A stretch of DNA of 64,000 nucleotides from assembly GCF_001956215.1 (NCBI RefSeq), contig NZ_MRTQ01000026.1, forward strand, positions 1 through 64,000, in the 5' to 3' direction. Positions 30,635 through 48,098 of the stretch are shown here, in pieces. How positions within the stretch are numbered: the stretch's first letter is position 1; every line of letters begins with the position of its first letter. The position numbers and the translations under genes are program-made. Under the pieces are notes generated by a model. It did no database searches, was not told the origin of the DNA, and saw only the letters and a program-made list of their open reading frames with translations. The DNA is from Paenibacillus sp. FSL R5-0490. GTDB taxonomy: Bacteria > Bacillota > Bacilli > Bacillales > Cytobacillaceae.

Positions 30635-32713
30635 ATGGCTAGAGAGTTCTCCTTAGAAAATACTCGTAATATCGGTATCATGGCTCACATCGATGCCGGT
30701 AAAACAACTACTACTGAACGTGTACTTTACTACACTGGCCGTATCCACAAAATCGGTGAAACGCACGAAGGTGCTTCACAGATGGACTGGATGGAGCAGG
30801 AGCAAGAGCGTGGAATCACAATCACTTCTGCTGCGACAACTGCACAGTGGAAAGGCCACCGCGTTAACATCATTGACACTCCTGGACACGTAGACTTCAC
30901 AGTTGAAGTTGAACGTTCACTTCGTGTTCTTGATGGTGCGGTAGCTGTACTTGATGCACAGTCAGGTGTTGAGCCTCAAACTGAAACAGTTTGGCGTCAG
31001 GCTACTACTTACGGAGTACCACGCGTGGTATTCGTAAACAAAATGGATAAAATCGGTGCAGACTTCTTGTACTCATTGAAGACTCTTCATGATCGTCTTC
31101 AAGCGAATGCAGCTGCAATTCAATTACCGATTGGTGCTGAAGATCAATTCGAAGGCATCATCGACTTAATTGAAATGAAAGCTACATTCTACGGAAACGA
31201 CTTGGGTACTGATATCGAAGACCGTGAAATTCCAGCTGAATACGTAGATCAAGCAGAAGAGTACCGTGAAAAGCTAATTGAAGCGGTAGCTGAACTTGAT
31301 GAAGAATTAATGGAGAAATACCTTGGCGGTGAAGAAATCACTAACGAAGAGCTAAAAGCTGCTATTCGTAAAGGTACAGTAAACGTTGAATTCTACCCAG
31401 TTATCTGTGGTTCTGCGTTCAAAAACAAAGGTGTTCAAAAAATGCTTGATGCAGTAATCGACTACCTTCCATCTCCACTTGATGTACCTTCTATTAAAGG
31501 TACAACTCCGGATACTGAAGAAGAGGTTACTCGTCCTTCAAGCGATGATGCACCATTCTCTGCACTTGCATTTAAAGTTATGACCGACCCTTATGTTGGT
31601 AAACTTACATTCTTCCGTGTGTATTCCGGTACATTGAACTCCGGTTCATATGTACAGAACTCTACTAAAGGAAAGCGTGAGCGTGTAGGACGTATCCTGC
31701 AAATGCATGCGAATTCCCGTGAAGAGATCTCAGTAGTACACGCTGGAGATATCGCAGCTGCTGTAGGTCTTAAAGACACTACAACAGGGGATACTCTATG
31801 TGATGAAAAGAGTCTTGTTATTCTTGAGTCTATGGAATTCCCAGAGCCGGTTATCTCATTATCTATCGAGCCTAAATCAAAGGCTGACCAAGATAAGATG
31901 ACAACAGCTCTTCAAAAACTTCAAGAAGAAGATCCTACATTCCGCGCTCATACTGACCAGGAAACTGGACAGGTTATCATCGCGGGTATGGGTGAGCTTC
32001 ACCTTGATATCCTTGTTGACCGTATGAGACGTGAATTTAAAGTGGAAGCTAACGTAGGTGCTCCTCAGGTTGCATACCGTGAAACTTTCCGCGGTTCAGC
32101 TCAGGTTGAAGGTAAATTCGCACGTCAATCCGGTGGACGCGGACAATTCGGTCACGTTTGGATCGAATTTAGTCCTAATGAAGAAGGAAAAGGCTTCGAA
32201 TTCGAAAACGGAATCGTTGGTGGTGTCGTTCCTCGTGAATACATCCCAGCTGTTCAAGCGGGTCTTGAAGACTCTCTGGATAGAGGAGTACTTGCCGGAT
32301 TCCCAATGGTTGACATCAAAGCCCGTTTATTTGACGGTTCATACCATGATGTTGACTCCTCTGAAATGGCGTTTAAGATTGCTGCATCTATGGCACTTAA
32401 AAACGCTGCGTCAAAATGTAACCCTGTAATTCTTGAGCCGGTTATGAAGGTTGAAGTCGTAATCCCTGAAGAATACATGGGAGACATCATGGGTGATGTA
32501 ACTTCACGCCGTGGACGCGTTGAAGGTATGGAAGCTCGCGGTAACGCGCAAGTAGTTCGTGCGATGGTTCCACTATCAGAAATGTTTGGATATGCAACTT
32601 CATTGCGTTCTAACACGCAGGGACGCGGTACATTCTCAATGCACTTCGACCATTATGAAGAAGTTCCAAAATCAATTTCTGAAGAAATCATCAAAAAAAA
32701 TAAAGGTGAATAA
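30635..32713 (+). CDS. fusA: Elongation factor G
   Basis: GTPase that drives translocation. The 692-residue product has G1 AHIDAGKTT (residues 17-25), G3 DTPGH (about 82-86), G4 NKMD (about 136-139), domain II, and the C-terminal EF-G domains III-V with the RNA-contacting [23 protein letters not shown]-type domain IV start near 475. The start follows AGGAAGGAGAAAG. It is separated from tuf by 119 bases carrying a promoter and a hairpin. Confidence 0.98.
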   Translation: MAREFSLENTRNIGIMAHIDAGKTTTTERVLYYTGRIHKIGETHEGASQMDWMEQEQERGITITSAATTAQWKGHRVNIIDTPGHVDFTVEVERSLRVLDGAVAVLDAQSGVEPQTETVWRQATTYGVPRVVFVNKMDKIGADFLYSLKTLHDRLQANAAAIQLPIGAEDQFEGIIDLIEMKATFYGNDLGTDIEDREIPAEYVDQAEEYREKLIEAVAELDEELMEKYLGGEEITNEELKAAIRKGTVNVEFYPVICGSAFKNKGVQKMLDAVIDYLPSPLDVPSIKGTTPDTEEEVTRPSSDDAPFSALAFKVMTDPYVGKLTFFRVYSGTLNSGSYVQNSTKGKRERVGRILQMHANSREEISVVHAGDIAAAVGLKDTTTGDTLCDEKSLVILESMEFPEPVISLSIEPKSKADQDKMTTALQKLQEEDPTFRAHTDQETGQVIIAGMGELHLDILVDRMRREFKVEANVGAPQVAYRETFRGSAQVEGKFARQSGGRGQFGHVWIEFSPNEEGKGFEFENGIVGGVVPREYIPAVQAGLEDSLDRGVLAGFPMVDIKARLFDGSYHDVDSSEMAFKIAASMALKNAASKCNPVILEPVMKVEVVIPEEYMGDIMGDVTSRRGRVEGMEARGNAQVVRAMVPLSEMFGYATSLRSNTQGRGTFSMHFDHYEEVPKSISEEIIKKNKGE

Positions 32714-32742
32714 TTGATTTTACCTTTTCAATAAAGTATAAC
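32714..32742 (+). promoter_or_regulatory. Candidate internal promoter of tuf
   Basis: TTGATT at 32714-32719 and TATAAC at 32737-32742 are exactly 17 bases apart, directly after the fusA stop. It would boost tuf over the rest of the str operon. Confidence 0.6.
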
Positions 32743-32762
32743 TACTATTGTAGGCTAAAAGC

Positions 32763-32790
32763 GCTGTGGAAAGGGAAACCTCTCCACGGC
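32763..32790 (+). other. Hairpin in the tuf leader
   Basis: GCTGTGGA-A-AGG pairs with CCT-C-TCCACGGC around a GAAA tetraloop (32763-32790), with a single internal mismatch. No T tract follows; it may stabilise the tuf mRNA. Confidence 0.55.
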
Positions 32791-32832
32791 ATCAAATACT
32801 TAACTTTTATAATCTGAAGGAGGAAATTTCAA

Positions 32833-34020
<1,188 letters not shown>

Positions 34021-34031
34021 TTTCAACTAAT

Positions 34032-34066
34032 AAAAACAGATGGGTGACGACCCATCTGTTTTTTTA
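34032..34066 (+). terminator. Intrinsic terminator after tuf
   Basis: A perfect 14-bp stem (34032-34045 with 34050-34063) around GACG, ending in a run of T. The A tract on the left would let it act on the opposite strand as well. Confidence 0.93.
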
Positions 34067-34350
34067 TGTGCTTTCTCAATATTTTAATACATAAAGAGAT
34101 GAATGGAATAAAAAGCACAATTTCAATTTCAATAATAATTCTTACGGTGCTGCTTGCAATTATAAAGATATCATTCCTCCATTAAAACTCCCGAATAAAA
34201 CCGCTTTTCTTCTATATATAATCACCACTATATTTTTATATTCAATTACTCACAGTGCAAATAGTTAGACTTCTTCCTATACTATTGAAAACTCAATACA
34301 CAGCAGTTATAATAGTAAAAGTGTGCGGAACAAAAAGAAATAACATTTAC
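34067..34350. other. AT-rich gap between tuf and the S10 promoter
   Basis: About 280 bases with no credible open frame, RNA gene or repeat that I can see. In B. subtilis this gap holds ybaC; nothing like it is present here. Confidence 0.6.
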
Positions 34351-34353
34351 TTG

Positions 34354-34382
34354 TTGCATTTCATTTATTGTTTCTGTATAAT
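34354..34382 (+). promoter_or_regulatory. Promoter of the S10-spc-alpha cluster
   Basis: TTGCAT at 34354-34359 and a perfect TATAAT at 34377-34382, spacing 17. It is the only strong promoter I see before rpsJ and would drive at least the S10 and spc genes. Confidence 0.82.
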
Positions 34383-34411
34383 AGACAATGTTGGTCTTTG
34401 ACTGCGATGAT

Positions 34412-34471
34412 GTGAAAGGTTGCTGACACACCCGGCCGCTTTGCCATGGCGAGTGTGTGGGAAATTTTCAC
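34412..34471 (+). other. Structured leader upstream of rpsJ
   Basis: Nested pairings can form: GTGAAA at 34412-34417 with TTTCAC at 34466-34471, and ACACAC at 34426-34431 with GTGTGT at 34453-34458, enclosing a GC-rich GGCCGC...GCCATGGC loop. Absence of a T tract argues against a terminator. An S10 leader for autoregulation is possible but untested. Confidence 0.5.
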
Positions 34472-34489
34472 GGAGAATGTCTATATTAA

Positions 34490-34822
<333 letters not shown>

Positions 34823-34862
34823 TCAATAAATAATCATAAGAAACTTAGGAGGTGTGACTGAA

Positions 34863-35489
34863 ATGACCAAAGGAATCTTAGGAAGAAAGATTGGTATGAC
34901 TCAAGTATTTGCTGAAAACGGTGATCTTATCCCGGTAACAGTAGTTGAGGCAGCTGCTAACGTTGTTCTTCAAAAGAAATCAGTTGAAACTGATGGATAT
35001 GAAGCAATCCAGATTGGATTCGAAGACAAGCGCGACAAGTTGTCCAACAAACCTGAAAAAGGGCATGTTGCTAAAGCAAACACTGCTCCTAAGCGCTTCG
35101 TACGCGAATTCCGCGGAGCTGATTTAGGACAATATGAAGTTGGTCAAGAAGTCAAAGTTGATATTTTCGCAGAAGGCGATACTGTTGATGTAACAGGAAT
35201 TTCAAAAGGTAAAGGTTTCCAGGGTGCCATCAAGCGCCACGGACAATCTCGCGGGCCTATGGCTCACGGTTCCCGTTACCACCGTCGCCCTGGTTCAATG
35301 GGTCCTGTAGCTCCAAACCGTGTATTCAAAGGTAAATTATTACCTGGTCGCATGGGCGGAGAGCAAGTGACTGTACAAAACCTTGAAATCGTAAAAGTTG
35401 ATGTTGAACGCAACCTTCTTTTGATCAAAGGTAATGTACCTGGTGCCAGAAAAGCATTAGTAAAAATCAAAAGTGCGGTAAAAGCATAA
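34863..35489 (+). CDS. rplC: 50S ribosomal protein L3
   Basis: Early-assembling 23S rRNA binder near the peptidyl transferase centre. ATG 34863 is chosen over the in-frame GTG 34854, which lies within the GGAGGTGTG ribosome binding site. The 208 residues begin [16 protein letters not shown] and include the extended loop [21 protein letters not shown] that reaches toward the active site. In B. subtilis L3 also assists MrnC, whose gene is at 14.3 kb. Confidence 0.95.
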   Translation: MTKGILGRKIGMTQVFAENGDLIPVTVVEAAANVVLQKKSVETDGYEAIQIGFEDKRDKLSNKPEKGHVAKANTAPKRFVREFRGADLGQYEVGQEVKVDIFAEGDTVDVTGISKGKGFQGAIKRHGQSRGPMAHGSRYHRRPGSMGPVAPNRVFKGKLLPGRMGGEQVTVQNLEIVKVDVERNLLLIKGNVPGARKALVKIKSAVKA

Positions 35490-35517
35490 TAATTAAACCG
35501 GAAAGGAGGAAAACAGA

Positions 35518-36141
35518 ATGCCGAAAGTAGCATTGTTTAACCAAAGCGGATCTAAAGTTGGTGATATCGAACTTAATGATGCGATCTTTGGTATCGAGCC
35601 CAACCAGCACGTATTATTCGAAGCTGTTGTTATGCAAAGAGCTTCATTACGTCAAGGGACTCATAAAACTAAAATTCGTTCTGAAGTAGCGGGCGGAGGA
35701 CGTAAGCCATGGCGCCAAAAAGGCACAGGCCGTGCACGTCAAGGTTCAATCCGTTCACCACAATGGCGCGGAGGCGGTACTGTATTTGGTCCTGTACCAC
35801 GCAGCTACAGCTACAAACTGCCTAAAAAGGTTCGCCGTCTGGCAATTAAATCTGCGTTATCTTCTAAAGTATTAGAAGAAAACATCCTAGTATTAGAAGG
35901 CCTTGCTTTCGAAGCTCCTAAAACTAAAGACTTTAAAGGTGTATTAACTGGTCTTTCTGTTGATTCAAAAGCACTTATCGTAACTGCTGACCTGGAAGAG
36001 AACGTAGCATTATCTGCTCGTAACATCCCTGGTGTAACAGTTGTGTCTGCTTCTGGAATCACTGTTTTAGATGTTTTAAACCATGATAAGCTTATCATGA
36101 CGAAAGCAGCGGTTGAAAAAGTAGAGGAGGTGCTTGCATAA
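35518..36141 (+). CDS. rplD: 50S ribosomal protein L4
   Basis: Lines the exit-tunnel constriction and is the S10-operon repressor in E. coli. In the 207 residues the tunnel loop [20 protein letters not shown] lies near 58-78 and carries the macrolide-sensitive K/R-rich tip, which looks wild type. Ribosome binding site AAAGGAGGAAAACAG. Its stop overlaps the rplW start by one base. Confidence 0.96.
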   Translation: MPKVALFNQSGSKVGDIELNDAIFGIEPNQHVLFEAVVMQRASLRQGTHKTKIRSEVAGGGRKPWRQKGTGRARQGSIRSPQWRGGGTVFGPVPRSYSYKLPKKVRRLAIKSALSSKVLEENILVLEGLAFEAPKTKDFKGVLTGLSVDSKALIVTADLEENVALSARNIPGVTVVSASGITVLDVLNHDKLIMTKAAVEKVEEVLA

Positions 36142-36425
36142 TGGATGCACGCGATATCATTAAGCGCCCCGTAATCACTGAACGTTCTACTGACATTATG
36201 GCTGATAAAAAATATACGTTCGAAGTTGACGTACGAGCTAACAAGACTCAAGTTAAAGACGCTGTAGAGCAAATCTTTGGCGTTAAAGTTGAGAAAGTTA
36301 ACATCATGAACTACAAAGGCAAGTTCAAGCGTATGGGCAAATTCGGCGGATACACTAACAAACGCCGTAAAGCGATCGTTAAATTAACAGCTGAAAGCCA
36401 AGAAATCGAGCTTTTTGAAGCTTAA
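36141..36425 (+). CDS. rplW: 50S ribosomal protein L23
   Basis: Docking site at the tunnel exit for trigger factor and signal recognition particle. The 94 residues begin [17 protein letters not shown] and contain the conserved [18 protein letters not shown] loop. The ATG shares its first base with the rplD stop, and the GAGGAGGTG ribosome binding site sits inside rplD. Confidence 0.95.
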   Translation: MDARDIIKRPVITERSTDIMADKKYTFEVDVRANKTQVKDAVEQIFGVKVEKVNIMNYKGKFKRMGKFGGYTNKRRKAIVKLTAESQEIELFEA

Positions 36426-36435
36426 TTCACTATAA

Positions 36436-37287
<852 letters not shown>

Positions 37288-37347
37288 CGGGATTGTACTA
37301 CGGTTCCAATTAAGAACCGTAGAGCAATCACGAAGGGAGGTTCAATC

Positions 37348-37626
37348 ATGGGTCGCAGCTTAAAAAAAGGACCTTTTGTTGATGAACATTTAATGACAAA
37401 GATCGAAAAGCTTAATGAAACAGAAAGCAAGCAAGTTACTAAAACTTGGTCTCGCCGTTCTACGATCTTCCCACAATTCATCGGACACACAATCGCAGTT
37501 TATGATGGTCGTAAACATGTGCCTGTATACATCACTGAAGACATGGTAGGCCACAAGCTTGGAGAATTCGCTCCAACTCGTGCGTACAAAGGCCATGGCA
37601 ATGATGATAAGAAAACAAGACGTTAA
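37348..37626 (+). CDS. rpsS: 30S ribosomal protein S19
   Basis: Head protein contacting the A-site finger of 23S rRNA. The 92 residues start [16 protein letters not shown]; the signature region [20 protein letters not shown] is near 44-63. ATG 37348 follows GAAGGGAGGTTCAATC; 18 bases separate it from rplV. Confidence 0.96.
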   Translation: MGRSLKKGPFVDEHLMTKIEKLNETESKQVTKTWSRRSTIFPQFIGHTIAVYDGRKHVPVYITEDMVGHKLGEFAPTRAYKGHGNDDKKTRR

Positions 37627-37629
37627 TGA

Positions 37630-38646
<1,017 letters not shown>

Positions 38647-38647
38647 T

Positions 38648-39272
<625 letters not shown>

Positions 39273-39278
39273 TATTGA

Positions 39279-39967
<689 letters not shown>

Positions 39968-40004
39968 ATAACAAATCAAATTGCCTTTAAGGAGGTGCGC
40001 ACAG

Positions 40005-40316
40005 ATGCATGTGAAAAAAGGTGACAAAGTTATGGTCATCTCTGGTAAGGATAAAGGCAAAACGGGCGTTATTCTTGCAGCGTTCCCTAAACAAAGCCGA
40101 GTGCTTGTTGAAGGAGTTAACATTGTAAAGAAACACTCTAAGCCTTCTCAGATGAACCCGCAAGGCGGAATCATCAGCCAAGAGGCACCTGTTCATGTAT
40201 CAAACGTTATGCCTGTCGATCCTAAATCTGGTGAACCAACTCGTGTAGGCTATAAAACGCTTGATGGCAAAAAAGTACGTGTTGCAACAAAATCCGGTGA
40301 AGTTCTAGATAAATAG
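40005..40316 (+). CDS. rplX: 50S ribosomal protein L24
   Basis: Assembly-initiator protein of the 50S subunit with an N-terminal KOW motif ([20 protein letters not shown], residues 3-22). ATG 40005 follows AAGGAGGTGCGCAC and gives 103 residues; the extension from 39981 includes the Shine-Dalgarno and is dropped. Confidence 0.95.
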   Translation: MHVKKGDKVMVISGKDKGKTGVILAAFPKQSRVLVEGVNIVKKHSKPSQMNPQGGIISQEAPVHVSNVMPVDPKSGEPTRVGYKTLDGKKVRVATKSGEVLDK

Positions 40317-40342
40317 TTCAAAGAAGAAGGGAGGTACAATGA

Positions 40343-40882
40343 ATGAACCGCCTAAAAGAAAAGCATTCAAAAGAAATTACTCCTGCTCTAATGAGCAAGT
40401 TTAACTATAAATCAGTTATGCAAACACCTAAGCTTGAAAAAATCGTTATCAACATGGGTATTGGTGACGCTGTTCAAAACGCTAAAGCACTAGATAAAGC
40501 TGTTGAGGAACTAACTTTGATTACTGGTCAAAAGCCGGTTATCACTCGCGCTAAGAAATCAATCGCTGGCTTCCGTCTTCGTGAAGGTATGCCAATCGGT
40601 GCGAAGGTTACTCTTCGTGGAGAACGCATGTATGAGTTCTTTGATAAGTTAGTATCTGTATCTCTTCCACGTGTACGTGACTTCCGCGGTATCTCTAAGA
40701 AGTCATTTGACGGCCGTGGTAACTATACTCTAGGTGTCAAAGAACAGTTGATCTTCCCTGAGATTGATTACGATAAAGTAAGCAAAGTTCGTGGTATGGA
40801 TATCGTTATCGTAACTACAGCTAACACTGATGAAGAAGCTCGTGAACTTTTAACTCAATTTGGAATGCCATTCCAAAAGTAA
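40343..40882 (+). CDS. rplE: 50S ribosomal protein L5
   Basis: Binds 5S rRNA and the P-site tRNA elbow. The 179 residues begin [20 protein letters not shown], with the conserved [19 protein letters not shown] near 30-48 and [18 protein letters not shown] near 81-98. Ribosome binding site AAGGGAGGTACAATG. Confidence 0.96.
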   Translation: MNRLKEKHSKEITPALMSKFNYKSVMQTPKLEKIVINMGIGDAVQNAKALDKAVEELTLITGQKPVITRAKKSIAGFRLREGMPIGAKVTLRGERMYEFFDKLVSVSLPRVRDFRGISKKSFDGRGNYTLGVKEQLIFPEIDYDKVSKVRGMDIVIVTTANTDEEARELLTQFGMPFQK

Positions 40883-40889
40883 TCGCTAA

Positions 40890-41093
<204 letters not shown>

Positions 41094-41122
41094 ACCCCAA
41101 GCATGGGAAGGAGGTAAAAACA

Positions 41123-41521
41123 ATGGTCATGACAGATCCAATTGCAGACTTGCTAACTCGCATCCGTAATGCGAACATGGTTCGTCACGAAAAATTAGAA
41201 GTTCCTGCTTCTAACATCAAGAAAGAAATTGCAGAGATCTTAAAGCGTGAAGGTTTTGTACGTGATGTTGAGCTTATCGAAGATAACAAGCAAGGCATCA
41301 TCCGCATTTTTCTAAAATACGGTTCAAACAACGAACGCGTTATCACTGGTCTTAAGCGTATCAGTAAGCCTGGTCTTCGTGTATACGCAAAGGCTGATGA
41401 AGTACCTCGCGTACTTAACGGTCTTGGAATCGCACTAGTTTCTACTTCTCAAGGCGTTATCACTGATAAAGAAGCCCGCGCTCAACAAGTCGGCGGAGAA
41501 GTATTAGCATACGTTTGGTAA
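41123..41521 (+). CDS. rpsH: 30S ribosomal protein S8
   Basis: Primary 16S rRNA binder and, in E. coli, the spc-operon repressor. The 132 residues begin [19 protein letters not shown] and end with the conserved [21 protein letters not shown] near 107-119 is the family signature. Ribosome binding site AAGGAGGTAAAAAC. Confidence 0.96.
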   Translation: MVMTDPIADLLTRIRNANMVRHEKLEVPASNIKKEIAEILKREGFVRDVELIEDNKQGIIRIFLKYGSNNERVITGLKRISKPGLRVYAKADEVPRVLNGLGIALVSTSQGVITDKEARAQQVGGEVLAYVW

Positions 41522-41552
41522 TAGAGTTTTTCATGAATGGAGGTGCAATTAA

Positions 41553-42089
41553 ATGTCTCGTATAGGTAAAAAACCAATCGAAATTCCAACTGGTGTTACT
41601 GTTACAAACGACAATAACACTGTTACTGTGAAGGGTCCTAAAGGTGAACTAACTCGTTCATTCAACCAGGATATCGAAATCAAGGTGGAGGACAGCGTAA
41701 TCAACGTTTCCCGTCCATCTGATGCGAAAGAACACCGCGCATTGCACGGAACTACTCGCGCACTTCTAGCTAACATGGTTGAGGGTGTGTCAAAAGGATT
41801 CGAAAGAGGACTAGAGCTTATCGGTGTCGGTTACCGTGCTCAAAAACAAGGCAAAAAGCTTGTTTTAAATGTTGGTTACTCTCATCCTGTTGAAATCGAG
41901 CCTGAAGAAGGTATTGAAGTTGAAGTGCCATCTAACACAAAGATCATTGTTAAAGGTACTAACAAAGAACGTGTTGGTGCATTGGCTGCCAACATCCGTG
42001 ATGTTCGTCCTCCAGAGCCTTACAAAGGTAAAGGTATCCGCTATGAAGGCGAATATGTTCGTCGTAAAGAAGGTAAAACTGGTAAGTAA
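41553..42089 (+). CDS. rplF: 50S ribosomal protein L6
   Basis: Two-domain protein near the sarcin-ricin loop. The 178 residues begin [16 protein letters not shown], with the C-terminal signature [21 protein letters not shown]-type motif at the end. Ribosome binding site TGGAGGTGCAATTA. Confidence 0.96.
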   Translation: MSRIGKKPIEIPTGVTVTNDNNTVTVKGPKGELTRSFNQDIEIKVEDSVINVSRPSDAKEHRALHGTTRALLANMVEGVSKGFERGLELIGVGYRAQKQGKKLVLNVGYSHPVEIEPEEGIEVEVPSNTKIIVKGTNKERVGALAANIRDVRPPEPYKGKGIRYEGEYVRRKEGKTGK

Positions 42090-42121
42090 TGCCGCTTAGG
42101 TAAACGAAAGGAGTGACCGAA

Positions 42122-42484
42122 ATGATTACGAAGGCTGATAAAAATGCAGTTCGTAAGAAAAGACATGCTCGTGTGCGTGCAAAACTTTCTGGAACTGCGG
42201 CTCGTCCTCGTTTAAATGTGTATCGTTCAAACAAGCACATTTATGCTCAACTTATTGATGATGTAAACGGAGTTACTGTAGCAAGTGCTTCTACACAAGA
42301 TAAAGAAGTGAACCTTGATGCAACTGGCAACGTTGATGCAGCAGTTAAGGTCGGAGAATTAGTTGCAAAGCGCGCAGTCGAAAAAGGCGTTAAAGCTGTC
42401 GTTTTCGATCGTGGTGGCTATCTATATCATGGACGTGTTCAAGCATTAGCTGATGCAGCACGTGAAAATGGTTTAGAATTTTAA
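42122..42484 (+). CDS. rplR: 50S ribosomal protein L18
   Basis: Binds 5S rRNA with L5 and L25. ATG 42122 gives 120 residues ([19 protein letters not shown]); the in-frame GTG 42113 lies within GGAGTGACC, the likely ribosome binding site. Conserved [20 protein letters not shown] follows the basic N-terminus. Confidence 0.95.
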   Translation: MITKADKNAVRKKRHARVRAKLSGTAARPRLNVYRSNKHIYAQLIDDVNGVTVASASTQDKEVNLDATGNVDAAVKVGELVAKRAVEKGVKAVVFDRGGYLYHGRVQALADAARENGLEF

Positions 42485-42508
42485 TAGACAAAGGAGGGAC
42501 ACAAAAAG

Positions 42509-43009
42509 ATGCGTCGTATTGATCCAAACAAACTTGAACTTGAAGAGCGCGTAGTTACGATTAATCGTGTAGCAAAGGTTGTTAAAGGTGGACGTCGTTT
42601 TCGTTTCTCTGCTCTTGTAGTAGTAGGTGACAAAAACGGTCACGTTGGCTTTGGTACAGGTAAAGCACAGGAAGTACCTGAAGCGATCCGCAAAGCTATT
42701 GAAGATGCTAAGAAAAACTTAGTCGAAGTACCTATGGTTGGAACTACAATTCCTCACCAGGTAATCGGTCACTTCGGTGCTGGAGAAATCCTTCTTAAGC
42801 CTGCTTCTGAAGGTACTGGAGTAATCGCCGGAGGTCCAGTTCGTGCGGTTCTAGAATTATCTGGTGTTGGTGATATCTTATCTAAATCTTTAGGTACTAA
42901 CACACCAATCAACATGGTTCGCGCCACTTTGAACGGTTTAACTCAATTAAAACGTGCTGAGGACGTAGCGAAATTACGTGGTAAATCAGTAGAAGAACTG
43001 TTAGGATAA
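42509..43009 (+). CDS. rpsE: 30S ribosomal protein S5
   Basis: Fidelity protein at the mRNA entry. The 166 residues begin [16 protein letters not shown]. The N-terminal dsRBD-like domain has the loop [16 protein letters not shown] near 20-35, where spectinomycin-resistance changes fall; it appears wild type. The C-terminal domain contains [19 protein letters not shown]. Ribosome binding site AAAGGAGGGACAC. Confidence 0.96.
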   Translation: MRRIDPNKLELEERVVTINRVAKVVKGGRRFRFSALVVVGDKNGHVGFGTGKAQEVPEAIRKAIEDAKKNLVEVPMVGTTIPHQVIGHFGAGEILLKPASEGTGVIAGGPVRAVLELSGVGDILSKSLGTNTPINMVRATLNGLTQLKRAEDVAKLRGKSVEELLG

Positions 43010-43022
43010 GGAGGGATTTCAA

Positions 43023-43205
43023 ATGGCGAATAAACTAGAAGTAACCCTCACTCGCAGCGTGATTGGTCGCCCGCAAGACCAGCGCGAAACAGTTAAGGCT
43101 CTTGGCTTACGCAAAATGCACCAAACAGTTGAGCATCAAGATAATCCTGCTATCCGCGGAATGATCAACAAAGTTGCTCACCTTGTTGTGGTAAAAGAAA
43201 AATAA
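43023..43205 (+). CDS. rpmD: 50S ribosomal protein L30
   Basis: Small 50S protein, 60 residues, [20 protein letters not shown], with the L30 signature [20 protein letters not shown] near 28-47. It follows rpsE by 13 bases, with AAGGAGGGATTTC between them. Confidence 0.96.
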   Translation: MANKLEVTLTRSVIGRPQDQRETVKALGLRKMHQTVEHQDNPAIRGMINKVAHLVVVKEK

Positions 43206-43237
43206 ATCTATTCTTCTACAAATAAGGAGGTGCCAAC

Positions 43238-43678
43238 ATGAAACTTCATGAATTAAAGCCTGCAGAAGGTTCTCGTGGGGAACGCAAACGCAAAGGCCGT
43301 GGTATCGGTTCCGGTAATGGTAAAACTGCTGGTAAGGGTCATAAAGGTCAAAACGCTCGTTCTGGCGGCGGTGTCCGTCCTGGATTCGAGGGTGGTCAAA
43401 CACCTTTATTCCAACGCTTGCCTAAACGCGGTTTCACTAACATCAACCGTAAAGAGTACGCGATTGTGAACCTTGATGCTTTAAACCGTTTCGAAGATGG
43501 AGCTGAAGTAACTCCAGCGCTTCTTATTGAAACTGGTGTAGTAAGCAACGAAAAAGCAGGAATCAAGATTCTTGCAAAAGGCAAAGTTGAGAAAAAGCTT
43601 ACAGTAAAAGCTCATAAATTCTCCTCTGCTGCAAAGGAAGCTATTGAAGCTGCCGGCGGTCAAACTGAGGTGATTTAA
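43238..43678 (+). CDS. rplO: 50S ribosomal protein L15
   Basis: Gly/Lys/Arg-rich extended N-terminal half ([20 protein letters not shown] near 20-39) that threads 23S rRNA, and a globular C-terminal half. 146 residues. Its stop overlaps the secY start by one base, coupling translation of the translocase channel to the ribosomal genes. Confidence 0.96.
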   Translation: MKLHELKPAEGSRGERKRKGRGIGSGNGKTAGKGHKGQNARSGGGVRPGFEGGQTPLFQRLPKRGFTNINRKEYAIVNLDALNRFEDGAEVTPALLIETGVVSNEKAGIKILAKGKVEKKLTVKAHKFSSAAKEAIEAAGGQTEVI

Positions 43679-44973
43679 TGTTTCAGACAATCTCCAATTT
43701 TATGCGTGTGGGTGATATAAGACGAAAGATTATTTTCACCCTTTTAATGCTGATTGTATTTCGCATCGGTACATTTATCCCTGTACCGGGCGTAAATGCA
43801 GATCTATTAAAAGCCCAGGATGAACTTAATGTATTTGGTGTTCTGAATACATTCGGCGGCGGGGCGCTCCTAAACTTCTCCATCCTTGCAATGGGTATCA
43901 TGCCGTACATTACGGCATCCATCATTGTGCAGCTTCTGCAGATGGATGTTGTTCCTAAGTTTACGGAATGGTCAAAGCAGGGAGATGTTGGACGCCGTAA
44001 GTTAGCTCAGTTTACCCGTTACTTTACTATCGTGCTTGGTTTTATCCAGGCTCTCGGTATGTCTTATGGGTTTAATAACCTAGCAGGCGGAATGCTGATT
44101 GAGAAACCGGGAATTACCTCTTATCTATTGATTGCTGTGGTATTGACTGCCGGAACTGCATTTCTAATGTGGCTTGGTGAGCAGATTACATCAAAAGGTG
44201 TAGGAAATGGTATTTCCATCATTATCTTTGCTGGTATCGTAGCTGGGATTCCTTCAACGGTTAACCAGATTTACGCTCAGCAGTTTGAAAATGCTGGAGA
44301 GCAGCTATTCCTTCGCATTGTGACAGTCGTGCTTATCCTAATCGCAGTCATTGCTATTGTTGTAGGAACGATCTTTATCCAACAGGCATTAAGAAAGATT
44401 CCTATTCAATATGCTAAGCGTGTAACAGCAGGACAAAATTCTGCTGGCGGACAATCAACTCATCTTCCGTTAAAAGTTAATGCAGCTGGTGTAATTCCAG
44501 TAATCTTTGCGATTTCTTTCATCATCACGCCAAGAACCATTGCCGGTTTCTTTGAGCAGAATGATGTTACGCTATGGATTCAAAGAATATTTGACTATAC
44601 GTCTCCAATCGGAATGGTCATCTATAGTGCATTAATCATTGCTTTTACTTATTTCTATGCTTTTATTCAGGTGAACCCGGAACAAGTTGCGGAAAACCTG
44701 AAGAAGCAGGGCGGTTATATCCCGGGCATCCGTCCAGGAAATAACACGCAGGAATATCTGACCCGCGTCTTATACCGTTTAACGTTAGTCGGTGCGCTAT
44801 TCCTGACAGTGATTTCAATCCTGCCGGTATTCTTCATCAATATCGCCGGATTGCCTGAATCTGCGCAAATTGGAGGCACAAGCCTGCTGATCGTTGTCGG
44901 TGTTGCACTGGAAACGATGAAGCAGCTTGAAGCACAGCTGGTTAAACGTCATTATAAAGGTTTCATTAAATAA
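43678..44973 (+). CDS. secY: Preprotein translocase subunit SecY
   Basis: Channel of the Sec translocon. The 431 residues contain ten membrane segments; the first starts near residue 17 (IIFTLLMLIVFRIGTFIP). The plug region is near 60-75, and the conserved cytoplasmic loop with LPLKVNAAGVIPVIFA is near 262-277. ATG 43678 overlaps the rplO stop. Its partner secE is at 17.1 kb. Confidence 0.97.
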   Translation: MFQTISNFMRVGDIRRKIIFTLLMLIVFRIGTFIPVPGVNADLLKAQDELNVFGVLNTFGGGALLNFSILAMGIMPYITASIIVQLLQMDVVPKFTEWSKQGDVGRRKLAQFTRYFTIVLGFIQALGMSYGFNNLAGGMLIEKPGITSYLLIAVVLTAGTAFLMWLGEQITSKGVGNGISIIIFAGIVAGIPSTVNQIYAQQFENAGEQLFLRIVTVVLILIAVIAIVVGTIFIQQALRKIPIQYAKRVTAGQNSAGGQSTHLPLKVNAAGVIPVIFAISFIITPRTIAGFFEQNDVTLWIQRIFDYTSPIGMVIYSALIIAFTYFYAFIQVNPEQVAENLKKQGGYIPGIRPGNNTQEYLTRVLYRLTLVGALFLTVISILPVFFINIAGLPESAQIGGTSLLIVVGVALETMKQLEAQLVKRHYKGFIK

Positions 44974-45019
44974 TTTGGTTGTAGGGGACGCATGTTCCCT
45001 TATACCATTTAGAGACTAG

Positions 45020-46425
<1,406 letters not shown>

Positions 46426-46441
46426 GGTGCAGGTGATTCCA

Positions 46442-46750
46442 TTGGTTGGTTCTGATACGAATCCGCTGCATGGTCAAATTGTTTTGATCAAAAGTGGAAG
46501 CGATGCTGGTCAATATGCTATAATTATAAGGTTGTTGGATGAAAGGTATGTTATGCTTGCTGACGGCGGCAGGAAGAAATTCGACCGCCCGAAGAAAAAG
46601 AACGTTCAGCATCTGCAATTGCTTAATTATATCTCTCCAGAAGTTCAGACCAGTCTCCAGGAGACCGGCCGTGTAACAAACGGAAAGTTGCGCTTTGCGC
46701 TTGCAAAGTATGTAAATGAATTCGTATATGACATGAAGAAGGGAGAATAA
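46442..46750 (+). CDS. ybzG: KOW-domain RNA-binding protein (YbzG-like)
   Basis: A small basic protein with an L14e/KOW-like N-terminus (NPLHGQIVLIKSGSDAGQYAIII), probably RNA- or ribosome-associated; its function is unknown. TTG 46442 is preferred (102 residues) because AGGTGATT lies five bases upstream. GTG 46427 and GTG 46433 are in the same frame but have no properly spaced Shine-Dalgarno. The C-terminal part (YVNEFVYDMKKGE) is helical. Position between map and infA matches ybzG of B. subtilis, which I use for the symbol. Confidence 0.75.
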   Translation: MVGSDTNPLHGQIVLIKSGSDAGQYAIIIRLLDERYVMLADGGRKKFDRPKKKNVQHLQLLNYISPEVQTSLQETGRVTNGKLRFALAKYVNEFVYDMKKGE

Positions 46751-46756
46751 AGTTCA

Positions 46757-47124
<368 letters not shown>

Positions 47125-47147
47125 TTCGAAGGAGGTGCGCTTATACA

Positions 47148-47513
47148 ATGGCACGTATTGCTGGTGTAGATGTTCCACGTGAAAAACGTGTAGTAATCTC
47201 ATTAACTTATATCTTTGGTATTGGTAAATCTACAGCTCAGAAAGTTTTGGCTGAAGCTGGTGTTTCTGAAGACACTCGTGTTCGAGATCTTACAGAAGAT
47301 GAACTTAACAAAATCCGTGACATCATCGACAAATTGAAAGTTGAAGGTGACCTTCGCCGTGAGGTTTCACTTAACATCAAACGTCTAATGGAGATCGGAA
47401 GCTATCGCGGTCTACGTCATCGCCGTGGTTTACCGGTTCGCGGACAAAACACTAAAAACAACGCTCGTACACGCAAAGGTCCTCGTAAGACTGTAGCGAA
47501 CAAGAAGAAATAA
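47148..47513 (+). CDS. rpsM: 30S ribosomal protein S13
   Basis: Head protein making intersubunit bridges and contacting P-site tRNA through its basic tail. The 121 residues begin [19 protein letters not shown], and the signature [17 protein letters not shown]-type motif is near 85-101. Ribosome binding site AAGGAGGTGCGC. Confidence 0.96.
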   Translation: MARIAGVDVPREKRVVISLTYIFGIGKSTAQKVLAEAGVSEDTRVRDLTEDELNKIRDIIDKLKVEGDLRREVSLNIKRLMEIGSYRGLRHRRGLPVRGQNTKNNARTRKGPRKTVANKKK

Positions 47514-47535
47514 TCGGTAAAGGAGGTAACTTTAA

Positions 47536-47925
<390 letters not shown>

Positions 47926-47954
47926 TTTTTCTGTATAGAATTTGTATCCTTGTC

Positions 47955-47960
47955 TATAAT
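47955..47960 (+). promoter_or_regulatory. Possible -10 element before rpoA
   Basis: A perfect TATAAT lies in the 173-base rpsK-rpoA gap, 139 bases before rpoA. The matching -35 position (TGTATA at 47932-47937) is poor, so an internal alpha promoter is only a possibility. Confidence 0.35.
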
Positions 47961-48098
47961 GGGATATGATACTAATTTTTTAGTTATACAGAACAATTAT
48001 TCCAGTTGTTGTGCACAAAACGGGAACGTATACATGGGGGAATTTCGGTTAGAGATTGCTAGCCGGGGTTTCGACGTTTTGAAGGAGGGTATATTTTG

